Both the position numbers and the translations under genes were made by a program. Shown in pieces: positions 10,343-20,789 of a stretch of 64,000 nt of DNA; within the stretch, counting starts at the first letter, position 1, and the number at the start of each line of letters is the position of its first letter. The notes beneath the pieces are model-generated. The model was not told the DNA's origin and did not search any database. It was given only the letters and a program-made list of their open reading frames with translations. The stretch is from contig NW_027464601.1 in NCBI RefSeq assembly GCF_043290135.1, forward strand, positions 4,820,001 through 4,884,000. Reading direction: 5' to 3'. The stretch comes from Rhipicephalus microplus (taxonomy: Eukaryota; Arthropoda; Arachnida; Ixodida; Ixodidae).

Positions 10343-13300
10343 TCACTGCACCTGCAGCGGTCCGACTGCTTTTTTCAAACGCGACACATGCACAGCAAAG
10401 TTGTTTCTTTTGCGTTTATCGAGACTGAAGTTCGCATCGAAGGTGTTCACACGCCAGGTATTTTCTCCTACACGCTGAGTAATTATGAATGGCCCGTCGA
10501 ACTTAGGGAGTAGCTTCTTGCCAGGCCCACTGGTGCCCTTTTGCACCCAGACCTCGTTACCAATGTTGTAAGCAGGAGCGGGTCTACGGCGTCTGTCATA
10601 GTGGCGCTTTTGATTTTCTTGTGCGTGGGTGGCTTTCTTGATCGCCTTAGTTCGGATCTTCTGACAGGCCGCTTTGCGATCGTTGGCACGTGGAATTATA
10701 ATGGGAGCATCCAGACTGAGGACCGCTTTCAGCTGTGGTAGTTTCCCATAAACACTTTCGTAGGGCGTTTCCCCGGTAGACATCTGCTGTGCTGTATTAA
10801 TCGCAAAAGCGGCTGACGGAAGGTGGACGTCCCAGACGGCCTCTCCTCTTTTCCCTGCCTTCGTATTTGGAGCGAGTCGTGCCTGGATGCTCTGGTTGGT
10901 TCTCTCAGTAAGGCCGTTTGCTTGAGGATGAAACGCGGATGCGAAGTGGTGCTGCACGCCTGCCGAGCAAAGGTACTTTTTCAGATCCCCGCTACGAAAC
11001 GTTGTAGCCCGATCAGATATTAACTTTTTTGGTAAGCCTCCATTCAAATCAGTGCTTGAGGAAGTCGATTAGGCAAGTGGGTGCAAGAGATGGCACGGCC
11101 TCCACTTCCACGTATTTTGACAGGTAGTCTACTGCTACAATGACGTAACGATTTCCCGCAAAGGTGGTGGGTAGAGGTCCGATGTAATCAATGCCAATCG
11201 TGTGGAAAATTGTTCCGGGTATCTGGATTGGTGTTAGTAATCCAGGTTGACACGCAGGCAGTCGCTTAAACTGCTGGCAGATTTTGCAACTGACGACATA
11301 AGAACGGACGCTACTTTGCATATTCAGCCACCAAAAACGTTCTTGTAGTTTCTGGAGCGTGGCTCGTTGGCCGGCGTGTCCGGCTTTTGGGGAGTCATGA
11401 ATGGCTCGTAATATTTCTGACCTGTGGGATTTCGGGATCACCAACAAAGAGGTAAAGTTCTTCGGATCGGTCCGCTCACCAGTGACGTGGGTACAACGCG
11501 GCACTGCGCACCACAAAAGTACTGTGATTTTCCTTGTCAGTGATAGATGCAATAATGGAGGCCAAATCTTTATCCTCCTGTTGGGCTCGGGATATAATCA
11601 TTTGGGCGAAAAAAATGTGGGTTATCCTGGTTTGTTGCGAGCAGTCAAGGGGGTTCCGTGAGAGTACATCGGCGACGCTGTTTAGCCTCCAGGCGCGGTG
11701 GTGCACGTCAAAATTGTATTCTTGCAGCATGATTAGCCACCGGGAAAATTTGTGCTTAAGTTGCTGCTTGGAGAACCTCCATGCTATACCAGCATTATCA
11801 GTCACAACAGTGAATTTACGCCCGAAAAGATAATGTCGAAACTTGGCATCGACGCTCCATACCACTGCAAGACATTCAAGCTCGTTGGAGTGATAGTGGC
11901 GCTCGGTGTCTGATAGTTTTCGGCTGGCATAAGCGACCACGTGTTCCACGCCATCTGGATCACGCTGCACTAACACAGCTCCTAGGCCGACTTGGATGGC
12001 ATCAGTGTGCACTTCGGTGGACCAGTCTTCATTGAAGTGACTTAGTATGGGGCAACAAGTGAGCTTTTGTTTCATAGCTCGAAAAGCATTTTCTTGTGAG
12101 ACGCCCCATTAAAACCATGCGTCTTTTTAAGAAGAACGCTCAAGGGAGCTGCGATCGAAGCGAAGTGGGGAATAAACCTTCGCAAATACGACGCCATACC
12201 CAGAAATGACTGAACCTGCTTCAAGCAGGTTGGTTTGGGATACTGCGACACGGCAGCTATTCGCTCCGGGAGTGGATGAATGCCGACAGGAGATATATTA
12301 TGTCCCAGGTACAAAATCTTGGACACCCCAAACTGGCATTTCTCTTTGTTCAAACGAAACCCTGCTGCATAAAGTCTGTGTAGTACTTCGTCCAAATTGC
12401 GAAGGTGTTCATCCTCCGTCCTGCGAACGACCAGGATGTCGTCTAACTACAGCACACAGGCTTGGTTTTTCAATAGTCCGAGCACTCAATTCATCGCACG
12501 CCGAAAAGTGCTAGGAGCCGTTCTTAGTCCAAACGGCATGCGGTTGAATTCATGCAAACCGAAAGGTGTGCGAAAGGCCGTTTTACTCCGATCTTCCTCC
12601 GCGACGTTAATCTGCCAGTTCCCTGCGCGTAAATCAAGCGACGAAAAGAACTTGCAGTTACGTACTGTATCAACAGCGTAATCAATGCGGGGTAAAGGGT
12701 AGGAGTCAGGCATTGTACACTTATTGAGCTGTCTGTAGTCCACGCAGAAGCGTAGTGATCCGTTTTTCTTGTGAACAAGGACGACTGGCCCTGCCCACGG
12801 ACTCGATGACGGCCTAATGATGCCCGCGGCAAGCATTTCATCTACTTCTTCTGCGATCACTGCCCGTTCTCGTTTAGCGTATCGTCGCAGTGGCACGCAT
12901 ATTGGCGGATAATCTCCCGTTGGTATGCGATGGAGCAGCAAATTAGTACCCGGCAGTTCTGCTGTATCGCTAGCAAATACTGGCTGATGGTGAGCCAATA
13001 TAGAAGATAAGGTAGGCGGAGTGAATGGCTCACCTGTCGGTGGTGGCAGGGTTGTGGCGGTAGTCCCAGCTGTCGAAGACCGTAGCTCGACATGGCCGCG
13101 ATGTATGGTGAGCTCAATGTCATCAGATAGCAAGAAGTCAGCACCAACGATCATGTCGGCAGGGAGGTCTTCAAAGACGGGAATCGCTGGAAGAACTTTA
13201 GTGCCCGCTGCCGTCCGGACTGACATGTCGAGCATTCCGACAGGCATAGCACTTCCTCCAATTCCGCAGAGGGGAGGTTGCGTCCATGGTAGGATATTGT

Positions 13301-14384
13301 CCGGAGCATGACGTCGGTGTAGCGCCGTTCGTTCCGCACCAGTATCTACCAGAGCAGATAGGTCACCTATTCCCTCAACATGAATTGACATCCGAGAAGT
13401 ATGACAAGCTTGGTAGTGAATTCGGGTCTGGAAAGGTTGACGACGCTCCTTGGCGTTGTGGCCAATGCGACCGCACTTGAAGCATTCGTGTTGTGTGGAG
13501 GCGTAAGTCGAACGGACAGTCGGTAATGTGTCCAAGCTAAGCCGACGACGAGAGTTCTGCTGAAGTTCGGCTGCCTTTTGAGCGAAAACCTGGGGCAACG
13601 CTTCAGGTGACTGGCAAGATAAGATAGCAGCATGGGTAGGGTCAGCCAAGCCATCAACGACATACTGGCGGGCAGCCGGAGAGATCCATGTAATGCCACA
13701 TTTGTTGAGAAGCCCGAGCTTAACGCAGACGTATTTACGGGCGTCTTCCGATGGAGCCTGCCGACGCGATCGCATTCGCATGAAATGGTCGTCGTATGCG
13801 GATAAAAGTGGTGGGAAGGCCGTGACGAAGGATAAAAGTGGTGGGAAGGCTGTAGTCCCGTCACTCCAGGATTTGTACTTGCAGCCATCGTATTGATGCC
13901 ACGCTTTGGCGGAATTGCGCAGTCGGCTTACGGCTAGCGATAGCGTCACGTCGTCAGTCCATGCATGTTGACGGGCCAATGAATGGATTTCATCCAGCCA
14001 GACGGTTGGGTCTTGATCAACACCATTATAGTCAGGAATTTCTGGCATAAACGGAGGAGGCAACGTGGTGCGTGCACAGGCTGCTGAGAAGATGACGGTG
14101 GCGTCTGCAAGACACTGGCTCGAAGTAGCGATGGCCTGCAGAACCCTGCAGAGTTCGCTGGCGGTTACAGGCAAAAAATTACGCCTGTCTTTTGGCGACG
14201 GTACTGACGTTGCTCCAGGGATGGTACCTGAGGCGAAGTCCAAGGGAGCGTGTACGGCGTCCCTGGGCAAGGAGGGGGTTTGTGAAGCCAAATCAGTGGA
14301 GTCACCTTGTGGTTTGGCAAGGACGCCTGCAGGCAGCGCTCTGGCTTCGGTACCCGCGGTGGCCAGGTCAGATGCCATGGCCAC
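10343..14384 (-). pseudogene. Element A gag-pol
   Basis: One long frame (14384-12486) fuses gag and pol. It holds a capsid region, a zinc knuckle 'CFKCGRIGHNAKERR' in which the last Cys is Arg, the protease motif 'LSALVDTGAERTAL', and reverse transcriptase with 'FCVDYRQLNKC' and 'FNRMPFGLRTAPSTF'. The frame is cut by TGA at 12486-12488 and by TAG at 12447-12449, the latter replacing Tyr of the YLDD catalytic box. Frameshifts follow near 12105, 11490 and 11048. RNase H ('TEVHTDAIQVGLGAVL', 'NAGIAW') and integrase (zinc region near 11380, 'GIDYIGPLPTTFAG', 'LISDRATTF', 'ANGLTERTNQSIQ') follow. The C-terminal 'VHVSRLKK' sits just before the 3' LTR. Encoding gag and pol in a single frame distinguishes it from B-D. 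Confidence 0.88.
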
Positions 14385-14468
14385 GGTAGCAGGAGCTGCG
14401 GGCCGCTAGAGAGTGCGTCCACTCCGCAGGATGGTTTCTTCACGCAGGTCGTCGCACACAGGTTCGTT

Positions 14469-14482
14469 GAACGGCTGCGCCA
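14469..14482 (-). other. Element A primer-binding site
   Basis: TGGCGCAGCCGTTC on the minus strand, one base inside the 5' LTR. It starts with the TGG complementary to a tRNA CCA end. The primer tRNA was not identified. Confidence 0.55.
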
Positions 14483-14483
14483 T

Positions 14484-14602
14484 TGTGATGAACGAGACAG
14501 AGAACAAGAGACAACACCCGATCCTGGGCCAGCTGTTCTTATTCTGCCTCTTCTTCCTCGCTTTCCAGCCCATGACCCACAGCTGCCGCGCCGCTTTTCG
14601 TT

Positions 14603-14605
<3 letters not shown>
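14484..14605 (-). repeat. Element A 5' LTR
   Basis: 122 bp, direct repeat of 10174-10295 with about ten substitutions. It is immediately followed on the plus strand by (TA)n. Confidence 0.85.

Positions 14606-14661
<56 letters not shown>
14606..14661. repeat. (TA)n microsatellite between elements A and B
   Basis: 56 bases of TA that abut the LTR of A on one side and the LTR of B on the other with no other sequence between. Confidence 0.95.
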
Positions 14662-14664
<3 letters not shown>

Positions 14665-14840
14665 GAAGAAGAAAGAGCATCGTGGGCAAGCAACATCGCC
14701 ACCGCTTGGGTACTGGGTGCTGGGCTTCGCTCGCTCGGCTCGTGCTGATCATCGCCGGCATCTGCTTGACCGTTGCTCTTGCACAATCGTGTTTCTTCGT
14801 AGGACCACCGTCGCAACAGTCGCCAATAAACCCTTTTTCA
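14662..14840 (+). repeat. Element B 5' LTR
   Basis: 179 bp, TG...CA. Contains CCAATAAACCC near the 3' end, a plausible polyadenylation signal. Confidence 0.92.
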
Positions 14841-14842
14841 AT

Positions 14843-14858
14843 TGGTGGAGGGTGCTGA
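14843..14858 (+). other. Element B primer-binding site
   Basis: TGGTGGAGGGTGCTGA two bases inside the 5' LTR. A near-identical TGGTGGAGGTGCTG occurs at the same position in D and F, and TGGTGGACGTGCTG in C, so these families appear to use the same primer tRNA (not identified). Confidence 0.65.
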
Positions 14859-14939
14859 CATTCCCGTCGCCTGAACCTGGGTGCTGCCATTCGCCGTCGC
14901 CTGAACCTGGAGCTGCGCAACCGAACGCTACCTCCCATC

Positions 14940-16190
14940 ATGGCTACCAACAACGCGCAACCTGGCTCTCCCACTCCATCCCCCAGCAACCCTGGCGTTC
15001 TTCGTTTGCGAGAGCCCAAGGTCTTTAGCGGAGCTGATGAGACCGACGTGGAAGACTGGTTCGCTAACTGCGAACTGGTGAGCGCAAACAACAAGTGGGA
15101 TGACGCGGACAAATTGACTAACGTCATCTTTTACCTCACTGACGTGGCCGAAATGTGGTATAACAACCACAAAAACGACATTACGACGTGGTCCATCTTT
15201 AAAACCTTGTTTGCTGACGTTTTTGGCCGACCCGCAGTAAGCAAGTCTAGAGCCGAACAACGCTTGCGGACTCGCGCACAAAAGCCAACGGAATCTTTCA
15301 CCAGCTACATCGAAGACATTATTCGTCTTTGCAACCGTGTGAACACCACCATGCCCGAGTCGGAGAAGATTACAACATCCTCAAAGGGTTAAATGACGGT
15401 GCATATCACCCGTAATCCTGCCACCGTTGCGGAACTTGTCACTTTGTGTCAAAGTTTCGACGAGTTGAGCAAGCAGCGCGCCCTGACTCGGCCATTTTCC
15501 TCACACGCCGACTCCCTCTCCAGTCTCACTTCTGTTCCCGACCACTCACCAACCCTGCAAGAGATTAAAGACTTCGTGCGTGAAGAAGTAGCTCGGCAAC
15601 TGTCGTTGATTCCCTTCACGCAGCAGCCACCGTCCTCTCGTCTGCCCTCACCACTCCGCGACGTTATTGCCGAAGAGGTAGCTCAGGCTGTTCCCGTCGC
15701 TGCCCACCAGCAGCCTGTGCCTGTGGCCATGCCTGTTGCCCATGCGCCGGCTATGCAGCCCGTGGCCGCGCCTCTTACGTATGCCCAGGTGGTACGTAGC
15801 AGACCCCGCCAGCAGCATTTGCCACCCATGTCTTCAGTCGCTCCCCACTCCGCCCCTTTTTCGACACCTTCGGCCGCACCACGAGTCAGCAATTCCTGGC
15901 GCACTCCTGACAATCGACCGATCTGCTACGCCTGCGGTACTCCAGGACACGTGGCACGATATTGTTGCCGTCGCTTCCAACCACTCCACGACGCTACTCG
16001 GCCGTTACAGTATGACCCACAGCCCATGCACATACCTGCTCCCTATCCCTCACCGCAGTATGGATACACTAACCTTCCTGAGTCTCGGTCACCCCAGCCT
16101 CAAACTCACTCTCCCCGCTCCCCATCTCCTTGCAGGCGATCACTGTCCCCAATGCGTCCTAGACCCGCTTCCTCCAACCGGGAAAACTGA
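14940..16190 (+). pseudogene. Element B gag
   Basis: Starts at ATG 14940 (MATNNAQPGSP). The capsid-like part includes 'DVEDWFANCELVSANNKW' and 'FTSYIEDIIRLCNRVNTTMP'. A Pro-rich middle follows, then the zinc knuckle 'CYACGTPGHVARYC' (C-X2-C-X4-H-X4-C) near 15929-15970 and an Arg/Ser/Pro-rich tail. A TAA at 15390-15392 interrupts the frame. Around it the expected wording ('NILKGLNDGAYH') is readable in a neighbouring frame, which indicates two nearby compensating indels. The stop at 16188-16190 follows directly on GGAAAAC, and pol continues in the -1 frame. Gag forms the cytoplasmic particle. Confidence 0.85.
16181..16187 (+). promoter_or_regulatory. Putative gag-pol -1 frameshift site, element B
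   Basis: GGAAAAC immediately precedes the gag TGA. The -1 frame is open from here into protease ('KLNAAVPEARTVPSW', later 'FALVDTG'). The heptamer is not fully canonical. See the corresponding sites in C and D. Confidence 0.5.
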
Positions 16191-19100
16191 ACGCCGCAGT
16201 TCCAGAGGCAAGAACTGTGCCATCGTGGAAATGCTCAAGTCCTCGCACTTCACCAGCTAACGTTGTCGCTATATCTGTCGATGGTGTTTCTACCTTTGCC
16301 CTCGTCGACACAGGTGCTGCCGTTTCTGTTATAGCCACCCAGCTCTGCCGCTCCCTACGCAAAGTGACCACGCCGCTCTCTGGGCTATCGCTTCGTACAG
16401 CTAGCGCACAACAAGTTCGACCTCTCGGCACCTGTACGGCCCGCATATTCATCCAAGGCTCTATGTACGTTGTCGAGTTCATCGTCCTTTCGGTGTGCTC
16501 GCATGACGTTATCCTCGGGTTGGACTTTCTGTCAAATCATCATGCCATCATCGACTGCGCACGCGCTGAAGTTCAATTTTCGCACCTGTCTGACGAACCT
16601 TTGCACGAAACCCTTGAGCGGTCGCCAAAACTTGTCGTGCGTGAGGAGACTGAAATTCCGCCAGCCTCTCTTGCCGTTGTCCCGGTTTGCTGCGATGACT
16701 ATAATGATGCTACAGTGATGTTTACACCTTCCGACATTTTCATGAGCCGCAGAGCCGTTTCCTTGCCTTTCGCTACACTCGACGTCACTGCGGGCCGAAG
16801 CAATATTTTCGTCCATAACCCCCTTTCTGCACCGCTTACGCTACTTGCCGGCGAATGTCTCGGTCGAGTGGAGTACCTCGATTCCTCTTTATTCCTTAAC
16901 ATGCCAGACGAATCGTGCAGTAGCGCCTCGACCAAACTTCATGCCCTTTCCCCACTGGAATGCTCATCGAGTGACACCTTCTCGAGTTCCATCGCCGTCA
17001 CCTTAAGTGCCCATGAACGCACCGAGCTTCTTAATCTCCTCCAGCACTTCGCGAATTCATTCGACGTTTCTCAGCCGCAATTGGGTCGGACTTCCGCAGT
17101 GCACCACTACATTGACACCGGTTCGCACCAGACATTGCGTCAAAGACCGTACCGTGTCTCTGCTGCAGAACGTCACGTCATCAACGACCAGGTCGAAGGG
17201 ATGCTACGCCGTCGCGTTATTCAACCATCGCACAGTCCTTGGGCATCTCCTGTCATTCTAGTTCGAAAGAAAGATGGATCGATTCGATTTTGCGTCGACT
17301 ACCGGCGATTAAACAAGGTGACGCGGAAAGACGTCTATCCATTACCGCGCATAGACGACGCCCTTGACAGCCTCCAAGGAGCCGAATTCTTCTCCTATTT
17401 AGACTTACGATCTGGATACTGGCAGGTTCCTATGGCAGAAGCTGATCGCCAGAAAACTGCGTTCATTACACCAGATGGCCTGTACGAATTTAACGTAATG
17501 CCATTTGGTCTTTGTAATGCTCCTGCCACGTTTGAACGACTCATGGACAACACACTGCGTGGACTGAAGTGGTCTGTGTGTCTATGCTACCTAGACGACA
17601 TTGTCGTTTTCTCTCCCGATTTTCCTACACATCTGCTTCGGCTCCAACTGGTTCTGACGTGTTTACTCACGCTGGGCTCCAACTGAACCTTAAAAAGTGC
17701 CGCTTCGCCGCGCGAGAGCTGTCCATCTTAGGGCACATCGTCTCCAAGCATGGTGTTCGACCCGACCCTGCAAAACTGCGAGCAGTCGCTGAGTTCCCGA
17801 AACCTACTACACTGAAAGAATTACGCAGTTTTGTCGGACTATGCTCGTACTTCCGGCGCTTCGTGCAAAATTTTGCGTCGATCATGTCACCACTGACCAA
17901 CCTCCTACGTGGTGATGCAGACCTTTCATCCTGGTCTTCTGACTGCGACGTCGCGTTTGCCACGCTCCGTAGTCTGCTAACATCTCCTCCAATTCTTCGG
18001 CATTTCGACCCAACAGCTGCAACGGAAGTTCACACAGACGCTAGCGGGGTTGGTCTAGGCGCCGTCCTCGCCCAACGCAAGCCGGGCTACTGCGAATACG
18101 TCGTCGCTTATGCGAGTCGCACACTTACTAAAGCTGAGGCCAATTACAGCGTCACTGAAAAAGAGTGCTTGGCGCTAGTGTGGGCGCTTCGCAAGTTCCG
18201 CCCTTATTTGTACGGTCGCCCATTCAACCTGGTAACGGACAACCATGCACTTTGTTGGCTCGCCACATTGAAAGACCCTTCTGGCCGCCAACTTGGTGGG
18301 CACTGCAAATCCAGGAGTACGACATTCGTGTCATCTATCGCAGCGGACGCAAGCATTCTGACGCCGACGCCCTGTCGCGTTCGCCTTTACCTCCCGACTC
18401 GGCCTGCGGAACCACTGGTACCAACTCCATCGCATCTCTCGACCTCGACTCCTTTACCAGTGAACAACACAAGGACCCGTGGATCGCTTCCCTTTTTAAC
18501 TGTCTTTCTGGATCATCAAGCACTGCGGTACCACAATCTCTCCGACGTCAAGCTGCTCATTTCGCCATTCGTGATCAGCTGCTACACCGACGCAACTACG
18601 CCCCCGAAGGTCGTAAGTGGCTCTTGGTTGTCCCGCGCAGCTTGCGATCACAAATCTGCGCCTCCTTTCACGACGATCCCCAATGTGGTCATGCCGGAGT
18701 TTTCAAAACTTACGAACGCATTCGCCATCGCTTCTACTGGCGCGGAATGTATAATTTCGTTCGAAAATTCGGTATGGGCTGTCCTGACTGTCAACGCCGC
18801 AAATCACCGCCTTTCCACTCGTCCGGTGCGCTTCAACCGCTTCCGTGCCCTGCCAAACCTTTCGATCGGATCGGAATTGATCTCTATGGCCCTCTACCGA
18901 CAACATCAGATGAAAATCGGTGGATCATAGTCGCTGTGGACCATTTAACACGCTACGCTGAGACCGCCGCCCTTCCAAGTGCCACTGCGCGGGACGTAGC
19001 ATCCTTCATCCTTCATCGCTTCATACTACGACATGGTGCACCTCGAGAACTACTAAGCGACCGAGGTCGAGCCTTCCTATCAGAAGTCGTCACGTCTCTG

Positions 19101-19730
19101 CTTTCTGAATGCCATGTTGTTCATCGCAAGACCACGGCATACCACCCGCAGACTAACGGGCTCACGGAAAGATTTAACCGCACCCTTGGCGATATGCTCG
19201 CCATGTATGTGACATCCGATCATACTAACTGGGATCGCATTCTTCCATTCATCACGTTCGCATATAACACCGCGGCACAGTCTACCACTGGATTTTCACC
19301 TTTCTTTCTTCTTTATGGACGCGAACCATCCCACACCATCGATACTCTGCTTCCATACCGTCCTGACGCATCCGAATGCCCATCTGTGTCAGAAGCTGCC
19401 CGAAATGCGGAAGAGTGCCGTGAACTCGCACGCACCTTTACGTCACAAGAACAACAGCGCCAGAAAGAAAACAGCGCCGACTCTTCACAAAGCCCCAGCT
19501 ATTCCCCGGGATCACTTGTATGGCTGGCTGTTCCTTACCAAACCCCCGGCATTTCCTCAAAACTCGTTCCAAAGTACGAGGGCGCATACCGCGTTTTGGA
19601 GCAAACCTCGCCGGTGAATTTTCTCATCGAGCCACTTTCCCCACGTGACGACATGCGCCGGCGTGGACGTGACATCGTCCACGTCGCCCGTCTTAAGCCA
19701 TATCATAGCCCTCTGCCTCCAGACTCTTAG
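16191..19730 (+). pseudogene. Element B pol (protease, RT, RNase H, integrase)
   Basis: Protease 'FALVDTGAAVSVI' (about 16290). RT 'FCVDYRRLNKVTRKDVYPLP' (about 17290), '[18 protein letters not shown]' and the catalytic 'CYLDDIVVF' (about 17584-17610). A one-base frameshift near 17670 moves the thumb and RNase H ('[16 protein letters not shown]', 'DNHALCW') to a second frame. A further indel near 18290, within 'DPSGR', returns it. Integrase follows with an HHCC zinc region (18670-18800), '[11 protein letters not shown]', '[12 protein letters not shown]' and '[12 protein letters not shown]' supplying the D, D and E, and ends with '[11 protein letters not shown]'. Two frameshifts are the only disabling changes I see, consistent with a young copy. 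Confidence 0.9.
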
Positions 19731-19765
19731 GTCGCCAGGATGGCTCTTTTTCGGCGGGGGCAAAT

Positions 19766-19944
19766 TGTGAAGAAGAAAGAGCATCGTGGGCAAGCAACAT
19801 CGCCACCGCTTGGGTACTGGGTGCTGGGCTTCGCTCGCTCGGCTCGTGCTGATCATCGCCGGCATCTGCTTGACCATTGCTCTTGCACGATCGTGTTTCT
19901 TCGTAGGACCACCGTCGCAACAGTCGCCAATAAACCCTTTTTCA
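19766..19944 (+). repeat. Element B 3' LTR
   Basis: 179 bp, nearly identical to 14662-14840. It is followed directly by atatata. Confidence 0.92.
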
Positions 19945-19969
19945 ATATATATAGAAAGAGAGAGAGAGA

Positions 19970-20547
19970 GAGGTTTCGTGCCTCAGAACACCACTAGAAT
20001 CGTCCTACACGTAGGTACCAACGACCTACTTCGAGCCTCAGCACAGAAAGCTTTCGACAGCTACTGTAAAGTTATCAACAATATTGCCAAGGAACGACCC
20101 GAAGTCACCTTGATCTACGCCACCCTCATCCTACCAAGGACCAGAAACTGCCAACGATGGCACCCCAGTGAAACTTTCGTGCGTTGCTTCAACCGTGAAG
20201 CGTGTTATTTTAACAATCTGTTGAAGAATTTGTGTCGCCGCTCTCGACTGGTATCTTTCCTGGATCACGGCTTCGAATGGTTGCCTTCGCACCGCGTGCT
20301 GGCCACTGATGGCTTGCATCCTAACTTTGAAGGGGTTTCGCTCATGGCGAGCCATATTCGGCACATTTGTTATAAGCCATCCAGCGCAATGTCCCAATCC
20401 TGGTTGGACAGTGTGCCCACGGATCCACCTCAGCATCACGCAAGGAGGCCTACCGTTGTGCGCGAGTCGTCTGACACATCATTGGTGTTGGCGAAACAAG
20501 AAGTTGTGCTTCCCCTCAGAAGCCACCATCACCCCACGAGCGAATGA
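19970..20547 (+). pseudogene. PLE ORF1 relic: SGNH/GDSL-type hydrolase domain
   Basis: About 190 residues contain 'IVLHVGTNDLLRAS' (SGNH block III, Gly-Thr-Asn-Asp) and, about 100 residues later, 'ATDGLHPNFEGVSLMASHI' (block V, the catalytic Asp-x-x-His). The block I nucleophile Ser motif is missing at the 5' truncation. Comparable esterase-like domains occur in the first ORF of some CR1/L2 LINEs, where their role is unclear. Here the domain lies in the same orientation just upstream of a Penelope RT. The frame continues in eroded form to about 20710 with a Pro-rich tail. Confidence 0.65.
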
Positions 20548-20789
20548 CGTAGGACTATTGCAACAAGGTTGCTTCGAAAAGTTGCCCGGCAGACTCCACT
20601 ACGAGAGGTTCGTCAATTGGACCTTCGCATTCAGCAAGGGACCCTCCAGATCCCTCAGCCAGTGGTCACCGCTACAAGCTTCGCAGCCATACCCAAGCCG
20701 TTTGACAGGGACCTGCCGATTGACTAAAGACTTTGTCACCCGGTAAAAACACTTCTTGCCCCTGTTCAAAGGAATTCTCAAGGTTATGA

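Larger units (their letters stand above)
10174..14605 (-). mobile_element. LTR element A (Ty3/Gypsy), complete but inactive
   Basis: Two 122-bp LTRs in direct orientation bound a minus-strand gag-pol. The element sits inside (TA)n and both flanks read ATAT (10170-10173 and 14606-14609), consistent with a 4-bp duplication. Domain order is gag, protease, reverse transcriptase, RNase H, integrase, i.e. Ty3/Gypsy. Its primer-binding site (TGGCGCAGCC) differs from that of B, C, D and F. LTR divergence (roughly ten differences by eye) and several coding lesions make it one of the older intact insertions here. Confidence 0.88.
14662..19944 (+). mobile_element. LTR element B (Ty3/Gypsy), complete, recently inserted
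   Basis: 5,283 bp bounded by two 179-bp LTRs (TGTGAAG to TTTTTCA) that differ at only about two positions, so insertion is recent. ATAT lies at 14658-14661 and 19945-19948 as a 4-bp duplication within TA repeat. A primer-binding site begins at 14843 and a G-rich polypurine tract (ggcgggggcaaat) lies just upstream of 19766. Gag and pol occupy different frames. Related fragments lie at 3.3-4.2 and 6.9-7.5 kb. Confidence 0.92.

Noticed and set aside
10105..14661. TA blocks as part of the LTRs of element A
   Set aside because: TA lies outside both 122-bp LTRs on opposite sides, as flank rather than repeat.
20131..20439. Antisense ORFs opposite pol and PLE genes, many over 100 codons
   Set aside because: They mirror the codon pattern of the sense genes and have no motifs of their own.
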